From contig QBUR01000128.1 of NCBI GenBank assembly GCA_013374385.1, positions 1-6,482 on the forward strand: a stretch of 6,482 nt of DNA, read 5' to 3'. A program made the translations under genes and the position numbers. Numbering within the stretch: position 1 is the stretch's first letter; each line of letters opens with the position of its first letter. Under the pieces are notes generated by a model. The model was not told the DNA's origin. It saw only the letters and a list, made by a program, of their open reading frames with translations, and did not search any database. Origin of the DNA: Candidatus Methanocomedens sp. (GTDB lineage Archaea > Halobacteriota > Methanosarcinia > Methanosarcinales > Methanocomedenaceae). Shown piece by piece: positions 1-5,191 of this stretch.

Positions 1-15
1 AATTACAGGAAGATT

Positions 16-42
16 CAGTATGTGCATATTTTGCACATACTG
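16..42. repeat. Perfect 11-bp-stem hairpin in the left flank
   Basis: CAGTATGTGCA (16-26) and TGCACATACTG (32-42) are perfectly complementary around a 5-base loop, TATTT. The hairpin lies outside the inferred IS end at 64, downstream of the leftward transposase. It could slow read-through from the IS, be part of a host regulatory site, or form DNA or RNA structure in a host gene. No T-run follows on either strand. Confidence 0.6.
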
Positions 43-63
43 CTGAAGATGGCAAAAAATATC

Positions 64-106
64 GTAACTACTCACCTTTAGGAAGCAGTAACATTTTGAA
101 TTTCAC
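64..106. repeat. Left terminal inverted repeat of the IS66 element
   Basis: Aligned to the reverse complement of 1863-1907, this stretch matches at roughly 32 of 42 positions with three single-base gaps. The best blocks are TAAC, ACTCAC, TTT.AG, AAC and ATTTTGA. The repeat overlaps the transposase stop codon (78-80), so the left end is very compact. Confidence 0.78.
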
Positions 107-1601
107 ATTCTGATGACTGGCCCAACTTTTCCTTGACCATTCCCATAAATCTCTCTCCTCTTTTCTTTGAAGTCTCATAAACACTCAATATCACTTCAAA
201 GACTTCAGCACCTTTCCATGTCCTCCTACCGCCACTAATTTTACGGTGAAGTACACCTTGACGTATTGCGCGCTCTGCGTCATTATTGTGCCACGGTACA
301 TCCTCGAACACCATGAACGTAAATAGCATATCCTGTCGCTTTCGAAGCTCCTTTGATATTCGTATGGCATCCTCATCAGTCCATTTCCTATCAAGTAATA
401 CCTTCATCTCATTTTGGAATTCTTTGCAAGCATTTTTACGTTCTTCCATAGATGGAGGTGGATCATTCTCCGTGTACTCAATCGCTCTTTTCAGAATTGA
501 TCGAATTCCGTCAACGAATTCAAGGAACTTTCCAGGAGGTCTTCCCGGTTTCGTTAATGTAGCAGGCTTAGATGTTAAGAGAGTACGGGGTTCTATCCTG
601 TGTTTAATCTCAGCTCTCTCCAACCACCTATTCACATGAAGAAGATCAAGCTGATGTCCCGCACATTTTACTACATCATATGGCTTCCATGCATCTCTGC
701 CCAAAACACCATTGAATCCTTTCAGAGTTTCTTCCGGCACAGTATGACCACGAGTTGGAGCAACTTTATAGTAAGAAGCCATTGTAGAGGTAAAAACCCA
801 TAACCAACTGTTCTTACCGTCAATTCTGAATCCTGTTTCATCGGCATTTACAGCAGCTGCTTTTTTGATCTCCTCATGGAGTTTTTCGTAGTCTTCTTTG
901 AGTGTATCTGCAACCCATTTCTCCAGTTTAAGAATTGTGGCTTCACTCATAGTGATTTCATATGTCTCGTACAAACTGGATTGTATCTTTCCTATACTCA
1001 GTCCCAACATTCGCTGATAAACAACCCAAGAAGCTACGGCAGGCCCGAAGTGTTGATTTGGTGATAACCACGGCACTTCTCCGCGAACCAATTTATTGCA
1101 CTTGTTGCACCAGTATCTCTGAAAAATAACTTCATAAACAATATGTTCGGGAAGTGGGATATCCGTCACAGTGCGCTTTTGTTCTGCACCCTTAATGGGT
1201 TCGTCCAGAGGCACACCGCAGTCTGGACATTCGTCCAATGTGATATACACAGGGGATAAGTTTGGGGTTGGTTTTTTTCTTCCATGACCTGTATGTCCTG
1301 GTTGACCACCTGTGGCCTTTTTCTTTCCTTCCTGTCGATTTCGTCGGTAAAAAGTTTTTGAAGAAGGAACACCACCAGCTTCAGCAGTTTTGTCTGATGT
1401 TGCAAGAGCCGATAAAGATGCCTGTAATTGCGTAAGTTGTTTTTTGAGTTCTTTGTTTTCTTTTTCGAGTTTCTTCTTTTCATGAATGACGATTATCTTC
1501 TCATTTTGCTCTTTTTCGAGCTCTTTCTCTAAGTTAGCGTTTTTTCTTTCTAAATCACGGATGTATTTATTCAGGTTTTCTGTGTTATTTTCATTCGTCA
1601 T
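78..1601 (-). CDS. IS66-family DDE transposase, full length
   Basis: This 507-aa protein should catalyse cut-and-join transposition of the element by binding its terminal repeats. Residues 5-65 are a highly charged predicted coiled coil. A zinc-finger region follows with paired CPDC (C125, C128) and CNKC (C165, C168). The catalytic core shows the IS66 landmarks: NADETG with D254, GRDAWKPY with D303, and NNDAERAIR with E443, giving a complete DDE triad. The RKISGGRR segment and the VYETSKKRG segment near the C-terminus are also typical. No frameshift or premature stop is seen, so it may be active. The ATG start at 1601 has a GGTGAT ribosome-binding site 8 nt upstream, inside the end of the preceding small gene, so the two are probably translationally coupled. 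Its stop lies inside the left terminal repeat. Confidence 0.95.
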   Translation of the reverse strand: MTNENNTENLNKYIRDLERKNANLEKELEKEQNEKIIVIHEKKKLEKENKELKKQLTQLQASLSALATSDKTAEAGGVPSSKTFYRRNRQEGKKKATGGQPGHTGHGRKKPTPNLSPVYITLDECPDCGVPLDEPIKGAEQKRTVTDIPLPEHIVYEVIFQRYWCNKCNKLVRGEVPWLSPNQHFGPAVASWVVYQRMLGLSIGKIQSSLYETYEITMSEATILKLEKWVADTLKEDYEKLHEEIKKAAAVNADETGFRIDGKNSWLWVFTSTMASYYKVAPTRGHTVPEETLKGFNGVLGRDAWKPYDVVKCAGHQLDLLHVNRWLERAEIKHRIEPRTLLTSKPATLTKPGRPPGKFLEFVDGIRSILKRAIEYTENDPPPSMEERKNACKEFQNEMKVLLDRKWTDEDAIRISKELRKRQDMLFTFMVFEDVPWHNNDAERAIRQGVLHRKISGGRRTWKGAEVFEVILSVYETSKKRGERFMGMVKEKLGQSSECEIQNVTAS

Positions 1602-1755
1602 TGTTCAGAATCACCAAGTAAACGGTTTTTCCTAAGTGTTCTTTTGGGCAATCGACTTTCGCGCTTGTTCCAAATGGTTTGACTTTTCTGATATAGAAAC
1701 CACGGATGTTGTTAACTTTTAGTTCTGTTGCAGGTGTTAGGGGAACTTTCTTCAT
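1591..1755 (-). CDS. DUF2080-type transposon-associated small protein, 54 aa
   Basis: This short gene runs leftward from ATG at 1755 to TGA at 1591-1593 and overlaps the transposase start by 11 bp. Its core, GFYIRKVKPFGTSAKVDCPK, followed by a segment with LGKTVYLVIL, fits my memory of DUF2080 (Pfam PF09853), a family of small proteins found beside archaeal transposases. The pattern of V-x-x-x-G-x-S, then a PK turn, a GK and a final hydrophobic strand resembles AbrB/SpoVT swapped-hairpin DNA-binding domains, so DNA binding is inferred. A TATA-like box centred 27 bp upstream supports this start and a nearly leaderless transcript. A tandem palindrome sits between that box and the ATG. The role in transposition is unknown; regulation of the element or assistance to the transposase are both possible. 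Confidence 0.82.
   Translation of the reverse strand: MKKVPLTPATELKVNNIRGFYIRKVKPFGTSAKVDCPKEHLGKTVYLVILNNDE
1610..1615 (-). promoter_or_regulatory. Ribosome-binding site for the IS66 transposase
   Basis: GGTGAT on the minus strand matches the GGUGAU part of the Shine-Dalgarno consensus and ends 8 nt before the ATG at 1601. It lies within the last codons of the upstream small gene, which supports translational coupling and this transposase start. Confidence 0.6.
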
Positions 1756-1777
1756 TAGATATCTAATAGATATCTAA
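1755..1777. promoter_or_regulatory. Tandem palindromic operator-like repeat at the IS66 promoter
   Basis: TAGATATCTAA occurs twice in direct tandem (1756-1766 and 1767-1777). Each copy contains the perfect palindrome TAGATATCTA, and the first is part of a 12-bp palindrome, TTAGATATCTAA (1755-1766). The pair fills the space between the TATA-like box and the start codon of the small IS gene, where a bound protein would block transcription initiation in archaea. That it is an operator, perhaps bound by the AbrB-like small protein, is inference. Confidence 0.5.
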
Positions 1778-1786
1778 AAATATAAA
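1777..1786 (-). promoter_or_regulatory. Archaeal TATA box of the IS66 operon
   Basis: On the minus strand the box reads TTTATATTTT, preceded by a GAAAG stretch that could serve as a BRE. Its centre is 27 bp upstream of the ATG at 1755, so transcription should begin at or next to the start codon. Confidence 0.55.
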
Positions 1787-1862
1787 AAACTTTCGGTGAG
1801 ATATTTATTTGAACTGACAACAATGGAAAATAGGAAATGCTAAAGTGGTATTTGTGCGAGGG

Positions 1863-1907
1863 GAAAACTCAAAATCGTTGGGTGGTTTCTAAAACGTGAG
1901 TTGTTAA
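1863..1907. repeat. Right terminal inverted repeat of the IS66 element
   Basis: This is the partner of the left repeat at 64-106. On the plus strand it ends CGTGAGTTGTTAA, which mirrors GTAACTACTCACC at the left end, and the similarity continues inward through the AAAATCGTT block. It lies about 110 bp upstream of the start codon of the first IS gene. Confidence 0.75.
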
Positions 1908-2030
1908 GACCATGCTTTGTCCCAGTCGCAGCAGAGCTGTGGAGTATAACGATTAAGATCAAGTGATTCTTCTAAATCTATGATACATAAATCAATACAT
2001 ATTGACTATTGTGACTGTTACTCCAAAAAG
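1908..2030. other. Host flank between the IS66 right end and the metE promoter
   Basis: No convincing gene is present. A minus-strand open frame reads through 1904-1990, but it has no start codon and its stop is supplied by the tip of the IS. Plus-strand frames are short. The region is AT-rich toward metE. With the interior of the IS right end it makes up the roughly 300-base stretch without a gene around 1756-2063. Confidence 0.5.
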
Positions 2031-2038
2031 TATTATTA
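2025..2038 (+). promoter_or_regulatory. BRE and TATA-like promoter of the methionine synthase gene
   Basis: A purine-rich AAAAAG (2025-2030) is followed by TATTATTA (2031-2038). The TATA centre is about 29 bp before ATG 2064, matching the spacing of the other promoters here. It is too close for ATG 2055 and lies downstream of ATG 1980, so it helps to choose the start. Confidence 0.5.
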
Positions 2039-2063
2039 TTGTGTGGCGTCATTAATGTTTCAT

Positions 2064-3101
2064 ATGACCTCTGATATTACCTTTGACGACATCGGCAGTT
2101 ATCCTCTCCCCCCTGACATTTCAAGGGATTGGATAGCACAAGCAGCTGCATCCAGGCAAGAAGACGAACTCCTGTTCCAGACAATCGCCCTTTCAATGCA
2201 GCAGAAAATAGAAGCAGGTGTGGAAGTCCCCACTTATCCCCAGTTCCAGGACATGAACAAGCAGTTCCTGAATATCATAAACGACCCCAAACGTACAGAA
2301 GAGCCCCTACTGGTCAGGGAATCCGATGCAAAAATCCTGGAAATGGAAGCCATTACCGCCCTGGCAGGTGAGTACAGGGCCCTGCACGGCAAAGCCCTTA
2401 AGATTCGAGTGTGCGCCACAGGACCTTTAGAGCTATACCAACAAGAGTTCGGCGGCACATCATACAGCGACGTATTGCTGACAATAGCAAAAAGCATTGA
2501 CAGGTTTGTTAAAAATGCAATCAACTACTCTGATGACCTTGAAGTGGTTACTGTATCCATCGACGAGCCCAGTATTGGTATAAACCCACAGATAATGCAC
2601 GCCGATGAAGATACAATAAAAGCCCTTACCATAGCAGGCCAGACCGCCAAAAGCCACGGCATAGACACCGAAATACACCTGCATTCGCCCCTAAATTACA
2701 AACTGGTGTGCGAAGTTCCATCCATTAACGTCATAGGAGTGGAATCAGCAGCAAATCCCTCATATCTTGAACTTGTCGACCGCTCAGACCTTACAACATC
2801 TGATACTTTCCTCAGAGTAGGTATAGCCCGCACAGATATATTCGGCCTGACTGCCGCCCTCAACGAAAAATACAACACCAATGTCTGGAGGGAACCTGAC
2901 AGAATAAAAGAAGTGGTCACCCGGATGGAAACACCGGATGTCATAGCGGGCAGGCTATCCAGTATTTACAAGATGTTCGGCGACAGCATCAAATATGCCG
3001 GACCTGATTGCGGCCTTGGTTCATGGCCTACCCAGGACATGGCACAGCAACTGCTAAATAACACGGCAAAAGGTATGGAAATGTTCCGACAGGGACGGTA
3101 A
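2064..3101 (+). CDS. metE: MetE-core (archaeal-type) methionine synthase
   Basis: This 345-aa protein belongs to the cobalamin-independent methionine synthase family (COG0620, catalytic C-terminal half only). It should methylate homocysteine to methionine in the cytoplasm. Archaeal and other core-MetE proteins lack the N-terminal half of bacterial MetE and are thought to take the methyl group from a methylcorrinoid rather than from methyl-tetrahydrofolate. Counting from ATG 2064, landmarks are IGSYPLPPD (10-18), CATGPL (117-122), DEPSIG (167-172), a Glu in VIGVESA (E227) and PDCGL (C316). E227 and C316 fit zinc ligands of the family. The usual HxC pair appears instead as HLH (205-207), an unusual change. 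Starts at 1980 and 2055 are in frame. The extension from 1980 is rich in Cys and Tyr, unlike the family, and the TATA-like box at 2031-2038 favours 2064. The exact methyl donor is not shown by the sequence. Confidence 0.85.
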   Translation: MTSDITFDDIGSYPLPPDISRDWIAQAAASRQEDELLFQTIALSMQQKIEAGVEVPTYPQFQDMNKQFLNIINDPKRTEEPLLVRESDAKILEMEAITALAGEYRALHGKALKIRVCATGPLELYQQEFGGTSYSDVLLTIAKSIDRFVKNAINYSDDLEVVTVSIDEPSIGINPQIMHADEDTIKALTIAGQTAKSHGIDTEIHLHSPLNYKLVCEVPSINVIGVESAANPSYLELVDRSDLTTSDTFLRVGIARTDIFGLTAALNEKYNTNVWREPDRIKEVVTRMETPDVIAGRLSSIYKMFGDSIKYAGPDCGLGSWPTQDMAQQLLNNTAKGMEMFRQGR

Positions 3102-3122
3102 CCTTCTACCTTCTACCTTCTG
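3102..3122 (+). repeat. Three tandem copies of CCTTCTA after metE
   Basis: CCTTCTA, CCTTCTA and CCTTCTG begin on the base after the metE stop codon. The pyrimidine-rich tract, followed by CTTTTT at 3133-3138, could help transcription end after metE. Simple-sequence expansion is an equally good explanation. Confidence 0.6.
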
Positions 3123-3132
3123 CGCCCTAAAG

Positions 3133-3140
3133 CTTTTTAA
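3133..3140 (+). promoter_or_regulatory. TATA-like box of the bifunctional nuclease gene
   Basis: CTTTTTAA is preceded by AAAG as a possible BRE. Its centre lies about 27 bp before ATG 3164, which predicts a leaderless or nearly leaderless transcript. No Shine-Dalgarno sequence precedes that ATG, in agreement. Confidence 0.5.
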
Positions 3141-3163
3141 GACACATCTTCCAATAACATACT

Positions 3164-3622
3164 ATGAATGATTTCATTCCAGTGGATGTAATGGGTGTGT
3201 ACATGACCAATACACCGCACGGTTTGACTCCGGTTGTCATAATCTCTAATGATGAAGGGGAGATAATGCCCATCTATGTAGGGATGTCTGAAGGGGTATC
3301 CATACAATCAGCAGCCAACAACTCGGTCACGCCCAGGCCTATGACACATGACCTCATGACATCGATTCTCGAGAGACTGGATGCCAAAATCTCCTGCGTG
3401 TTTATAGATGAGATTAAGGATGGTATATATTATGCCCGGCTCAGCCTGAACTACGATGATACTACTATTGAAATAGATGCAAGACCCAGTGACTGCATCT
3501 CCCTTGCTGTGCGCACAAATGCACCTATAATGGTGCACAGTTCTGTTTTCCATGCCTCAACGATAAGGGAAGATGAAATGGAAGGAATGATGACACTGGA
3601 CTCGTTTGTAAACAGCTCCTGA
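3164..3622 (+). CDS. Bifunctional nuclease (BFN, DUF151) domain protein
   Basis: This 152-aa protein matches the BFN/DUF151 family (Pfam PF02577), whose plant members have been reported to cleave both DNA and RNA; the activity of archaeal members is not established. The single domain fills the protein. The N-terminal strand region has PVVIISNDEGEIMPIYVG (23-40), followed by an Ala/Ser-rich helix. The family motif PRPMTHDLM lies at 57-65, and ARPSDCISLAVRTNAPIMV (106-124) is the other signature. Residues after 130 are acidic. There is no signal peptide or membrane segment, so it should be cytoplasmic. It starts 62 bp after metE with its own TATA-like box, and xseA follows 66 bp after its stop. 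Being next to exonuclease VII fits a nucleic-acid role, but co-function is inference. Confidence 0.88.
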   Translation: MNDFIPVDVMGVYMTNTPHGLTPVVIISNDEGEIMPIYVGMSEGVSIQSAANNSVTPRPMTHDLMTSILERLDAKISCVFIDEIKDGIYYARLSLNYDDTTIEIDARPSDCISLAVRTNAPIMVHSSVFHASTIREDEMEGMMTLDSFVNSS

Positions 3623-3688
3623 TAGGTCTGCAGATTACTTTCACTCTCCTATCAAAAACCTCATACTCTATCCTGTCAATTAAAGTAT

Positions 3689-4918
3689 GTGAATTTGCTC
3701 GATTTCCAGTCTGACCCTGAGAAAACCGACATCTGTTCAGTTGGCGAACTCAACCACTATATACACGATATGTTAAGCAGTGACCACCACCTTCGAAAGA
3801 TATGGGTGCGAGGTGAGATATCGAACCTTACCAATCACAGTTCGGGACACAAGTACTTCACCCTGAAAGATAGCCGCTCCCAGCTAAACTGCGTGATGTT
3901 CAGGAACCACTGCCGCAGCCTGACCTTCCAGCCTGAAGTGGGTATGAAATTGCTTGCCCGGGGCGACATAGATGTGTATGAAGTCAGGGGGAGTTACCAG
4001 CTTGTGGTCACGGCCCTCAGGCCCGACGGTATCGGGGAACTGCACATAGCACTGGAGAAATTAAAAAAAAAACTGTCTGCCCAGGGATTATTCGATGCCA
4101 AGTACAAGAAGACATTACCACAATTTCCCAGACGCGTTGGAGTAGCAACATCTCCTACCGGGGCCGTATTACATGATATTATTAACGTGACCAGGCGCAG
4201 ATTCCCGGTGGACATTCTGCTGTCCCCTACCGTGGTCCAGGGTGATAATGCAGTAGAAAGTATAGTAAATTCCATTAAGCGCCTTAACAGTATGGACATT
4301 GACGTTATTATCCTTGCCAGGGGCGGAGGTTCCCTTGAAGACCTGTGGCCATTTAACAGCGAGCAGGTTGCACGGGCGATCTATGATTCAAGGATTCCTG
4401 TGGTATCTGCAGTAGGGCATGAAACTGATTTTACCGTGGCAGACCTGACAGCAGACATCCGGGCACCAACCCCCTCAGCCGCTGCTGAACTGGTAGTACC
4501 GGACCGGAATGAGGTGATGGTCAGGGTAGATACGGCCCGGTCGCATCTCATCTCATCCATAACAGGTCTGGTCTCGCATCACAATAATCATCTTTTGCAT
4601 CTCGAAAATCGTGTAGATGCCCGGCACCTGGTAGGAACATTGAACCAGCATTTACAGCGCGTAGACGAACTTGGGACGCGCCTTGCTCTCACCATGGACC
4701 GGGAACTTGAACTGCACAACAAACACCTGGAATCGTGCGTGGGTAAACTTAATGCTGTGAGTCCGCTAAATACATTGAAGCGTGGGTACACCATCGTAAT
4801 GCATGAAGGCAGGGTGGTCAGGAGTGTTGAAGATACTAAAAAAGGAGATGCATTGGAGATGCGAGTAATTGACGGGAAGATATACTGCAAAGTAACCGAT
4901 ACGGAGGAACAAATTTGA
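3689..4918 (+). CDS. xseA: Exonuclease VII large subunit
   Basis: XseA is the catalytic subunit of exonuclease VII, which degrades single-stranded DNA to oligonucleotides and acts in repair and recombination clean-up. The 409-aa protein has an N-terminal OB-fold DNA-binding domain (about 16-115, with KIWVRGEISNLT and KYFTLKD). The exonuclease VII domain follows, with TSPTGAVLHDI (D163), ARGGGSLEDLWPFN (R211) and AVGHETDFTVADL (H244, D247). These match the catalytic residues known from E. coli XseA. Residues about 270-345 should form the helical region that binds XseB, and SPLNTLKRGYTIV (358-370) is the conserved C-terminal strand motif. It is somewhat shorter than E. coli XseA (456 aa), mainly in the helical part. 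The start is GTG with no Shine-Dalgarno and no clear TATA box, so it may be read from the upstream nuclease-gene transcript. The reading frame is intact. Confidence 0.95.
   Translation: MNLLDFQSDPEKTDICSVGELNHYIHDMLSSDHHLRKIWVRGEISNLTNHSSGHKYFTLKDSRSQLNCVMFRNHCRSLTFQPEVGMKLLARGDIDVYEVRGSYQLVVTALRPDGIGELHIALEKLKKKLSAQGLFDAKYKKTLPQFPRRVGVATSPTGAVLHDIINVTRRRFPVDILLSPTVVQGDNAVESIVNSIKRLNSMDIDVIILARGGGSLEDLWPFNSEQVARAIYDSRIPVVSAVGHETDFTVADLTADIRAPTPSAAAELVVPDRNEVMVRVDTARSHLISSITGLVSHHNNHLLHLENRVDARHLVGTLNQHLQRVDELGTRLALTMDRELELHNKHLESCVGKLNAVSPLNTLKRGYTIVMHEGRVVRSVEDTKKGDALEMRVIDGKIYCKVTDTEEQI
4903..4907 (+). promoter_or_regulatory. Ribosome-binding site for xseB
   Basis: GGAGG within the end of xseA lies 7 nt before the TTG start at 4915. 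It is the strongest Shine-Dalgarno sequence I see in the window and fixes this weak start codon. Confidence 0.75.
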
Positions 4919-5145
4919 ACTCAGACAACGATAAAGATGACATCAATTTAGAAGACGCACTGGCAGAACTGGAAGATATAACCAATAAGATAGAGGAAGG
5001 CGACCTGTCCCTGGATGAGAGCCTTGCACTGTTCGAGCAGGGTATAGCTCTTACCCGCTTGTGTTCATCAAAACTGGAAACTGCCAGGCAGAAGATAGAA
5101 AAACTGGTTGAAGATAACAAAACCGAAGAGATGGAAATAGAATAG
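4915..5145 (+). CDS. xseB: Exonuclease VII small subunit
   Basis: XseB is the small non-catalytic subunit that binds, in several copies, to the helical region of XseA and is needed for a stable active enzyme. The 76-aa protein is close to the usual 70-80 aa. Its core, from LEDALAELEDITNKIEEGDL through SLDESLALFEQG to the helix ending RQKIEKLVED (about residues 12-68), is the family's two-helix hairpin, with acidic tails at both ends. It starts with TTG; the start overlaps the xseA stop as TTGA (4-bp overlap) and has a GGAGG site 7 nt upstream. Translational coupling to xseA is therefore very likely and would help to balance the subunits. Confidence 0.93.
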   Translation: MNSDNDKDDINLEDALAELEDITNKIEEGDLSLDESLALFEQGIALTRLCSSKLETARQKIEKLVEDNKTEEMEIE

Positions 5146-5174
5146 TCCTGATTTACTATTACTATCCATCTTGG

Positions 5175-5180
5175 TTTTTA
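5175..5180 (+). terminator. Oligo-T terminator candidate after xseB
   Basis: TTTTTA on the plus strand lies 30 bp past the xseB stop, in the 46-bp gap between convergent genes. Archaeal RNA polymerase often stops at such T-tracts without a hairpin. No comparable T-run is seen on the minus strand for the opposing gene within this gap. Confidence 0.35.
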
Positions 5181-5191
5181 TGTTATGATAA

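Larger units (their letters stand above)
64..1907 (-). mobile_element. Complete IS66-family insertion sequence carrying a transposase and a DUF2080-type protein
   Basis: The element is bounded by imperfect inverted repeats of about 40 bp. The left end begins GTAACTACTCACC at 64. The right end, read on the minus strand from 1907, begins TTAACAACTCACG. It holds two leftward, overlapping genes: a 54-aa protein and a 507-aa DDE transposase whose stop codon lies inside the left repeat. GTAA at the tip is typical of IS66 elements; the right tip has TTAA. The usual IS66 accessory genes tnpA and tnpB are absent, as in single-transposase members of the family. IS66 elements normally make 8-bp target duplications, but the 8 bases outside each end (AAAATATC and GACCATGC) do not match. 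The insertion may therefore be old or rearranged, or the ends may be off by a few bases. Confidence 0.82.

Noticed and set aside
1166..1483. Second minus-strand frame inside the transposase, rich in Lys and Asn
   Set aside because: It is an out-of-frame reading of the charged coiled-coil and zinc-finger coding region and has no family features.
56..1915. 8-bp target-site duplication flanking the IS66 element
   Set aside because: AAAATATC on the left and GACCATGC on the right do not match, and shifting the ends by a base or two did not give a match.
1904..1990. Minus-strand open frame ending LDLNRYTPQLCCDWDKAWS at the right IS tip
   Set aside because: It has no start codon, its stop is formed by the IS tip, and I recognise no family. 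It could be a remnant of a broken gene but cannot be supported.
1980..2063. N-terminal extension of the methionine synthase from ATG 1980 (28 extra residues)
   Set aside because: The extension is rich in Cys, Tyr and Lys, unlike the family, which begins close to the GSYP motif. A TATA-like box lies inside the extension at leaderless spacing before ATG 2064.
3620..3654. Inverted repeat TGATAGG/CCTATCA after the BFN gene as a terminator
   Set aside because: The stem is only 7 bp with a 21-base loop and no T-run follows, so it is not good evidence for termination.
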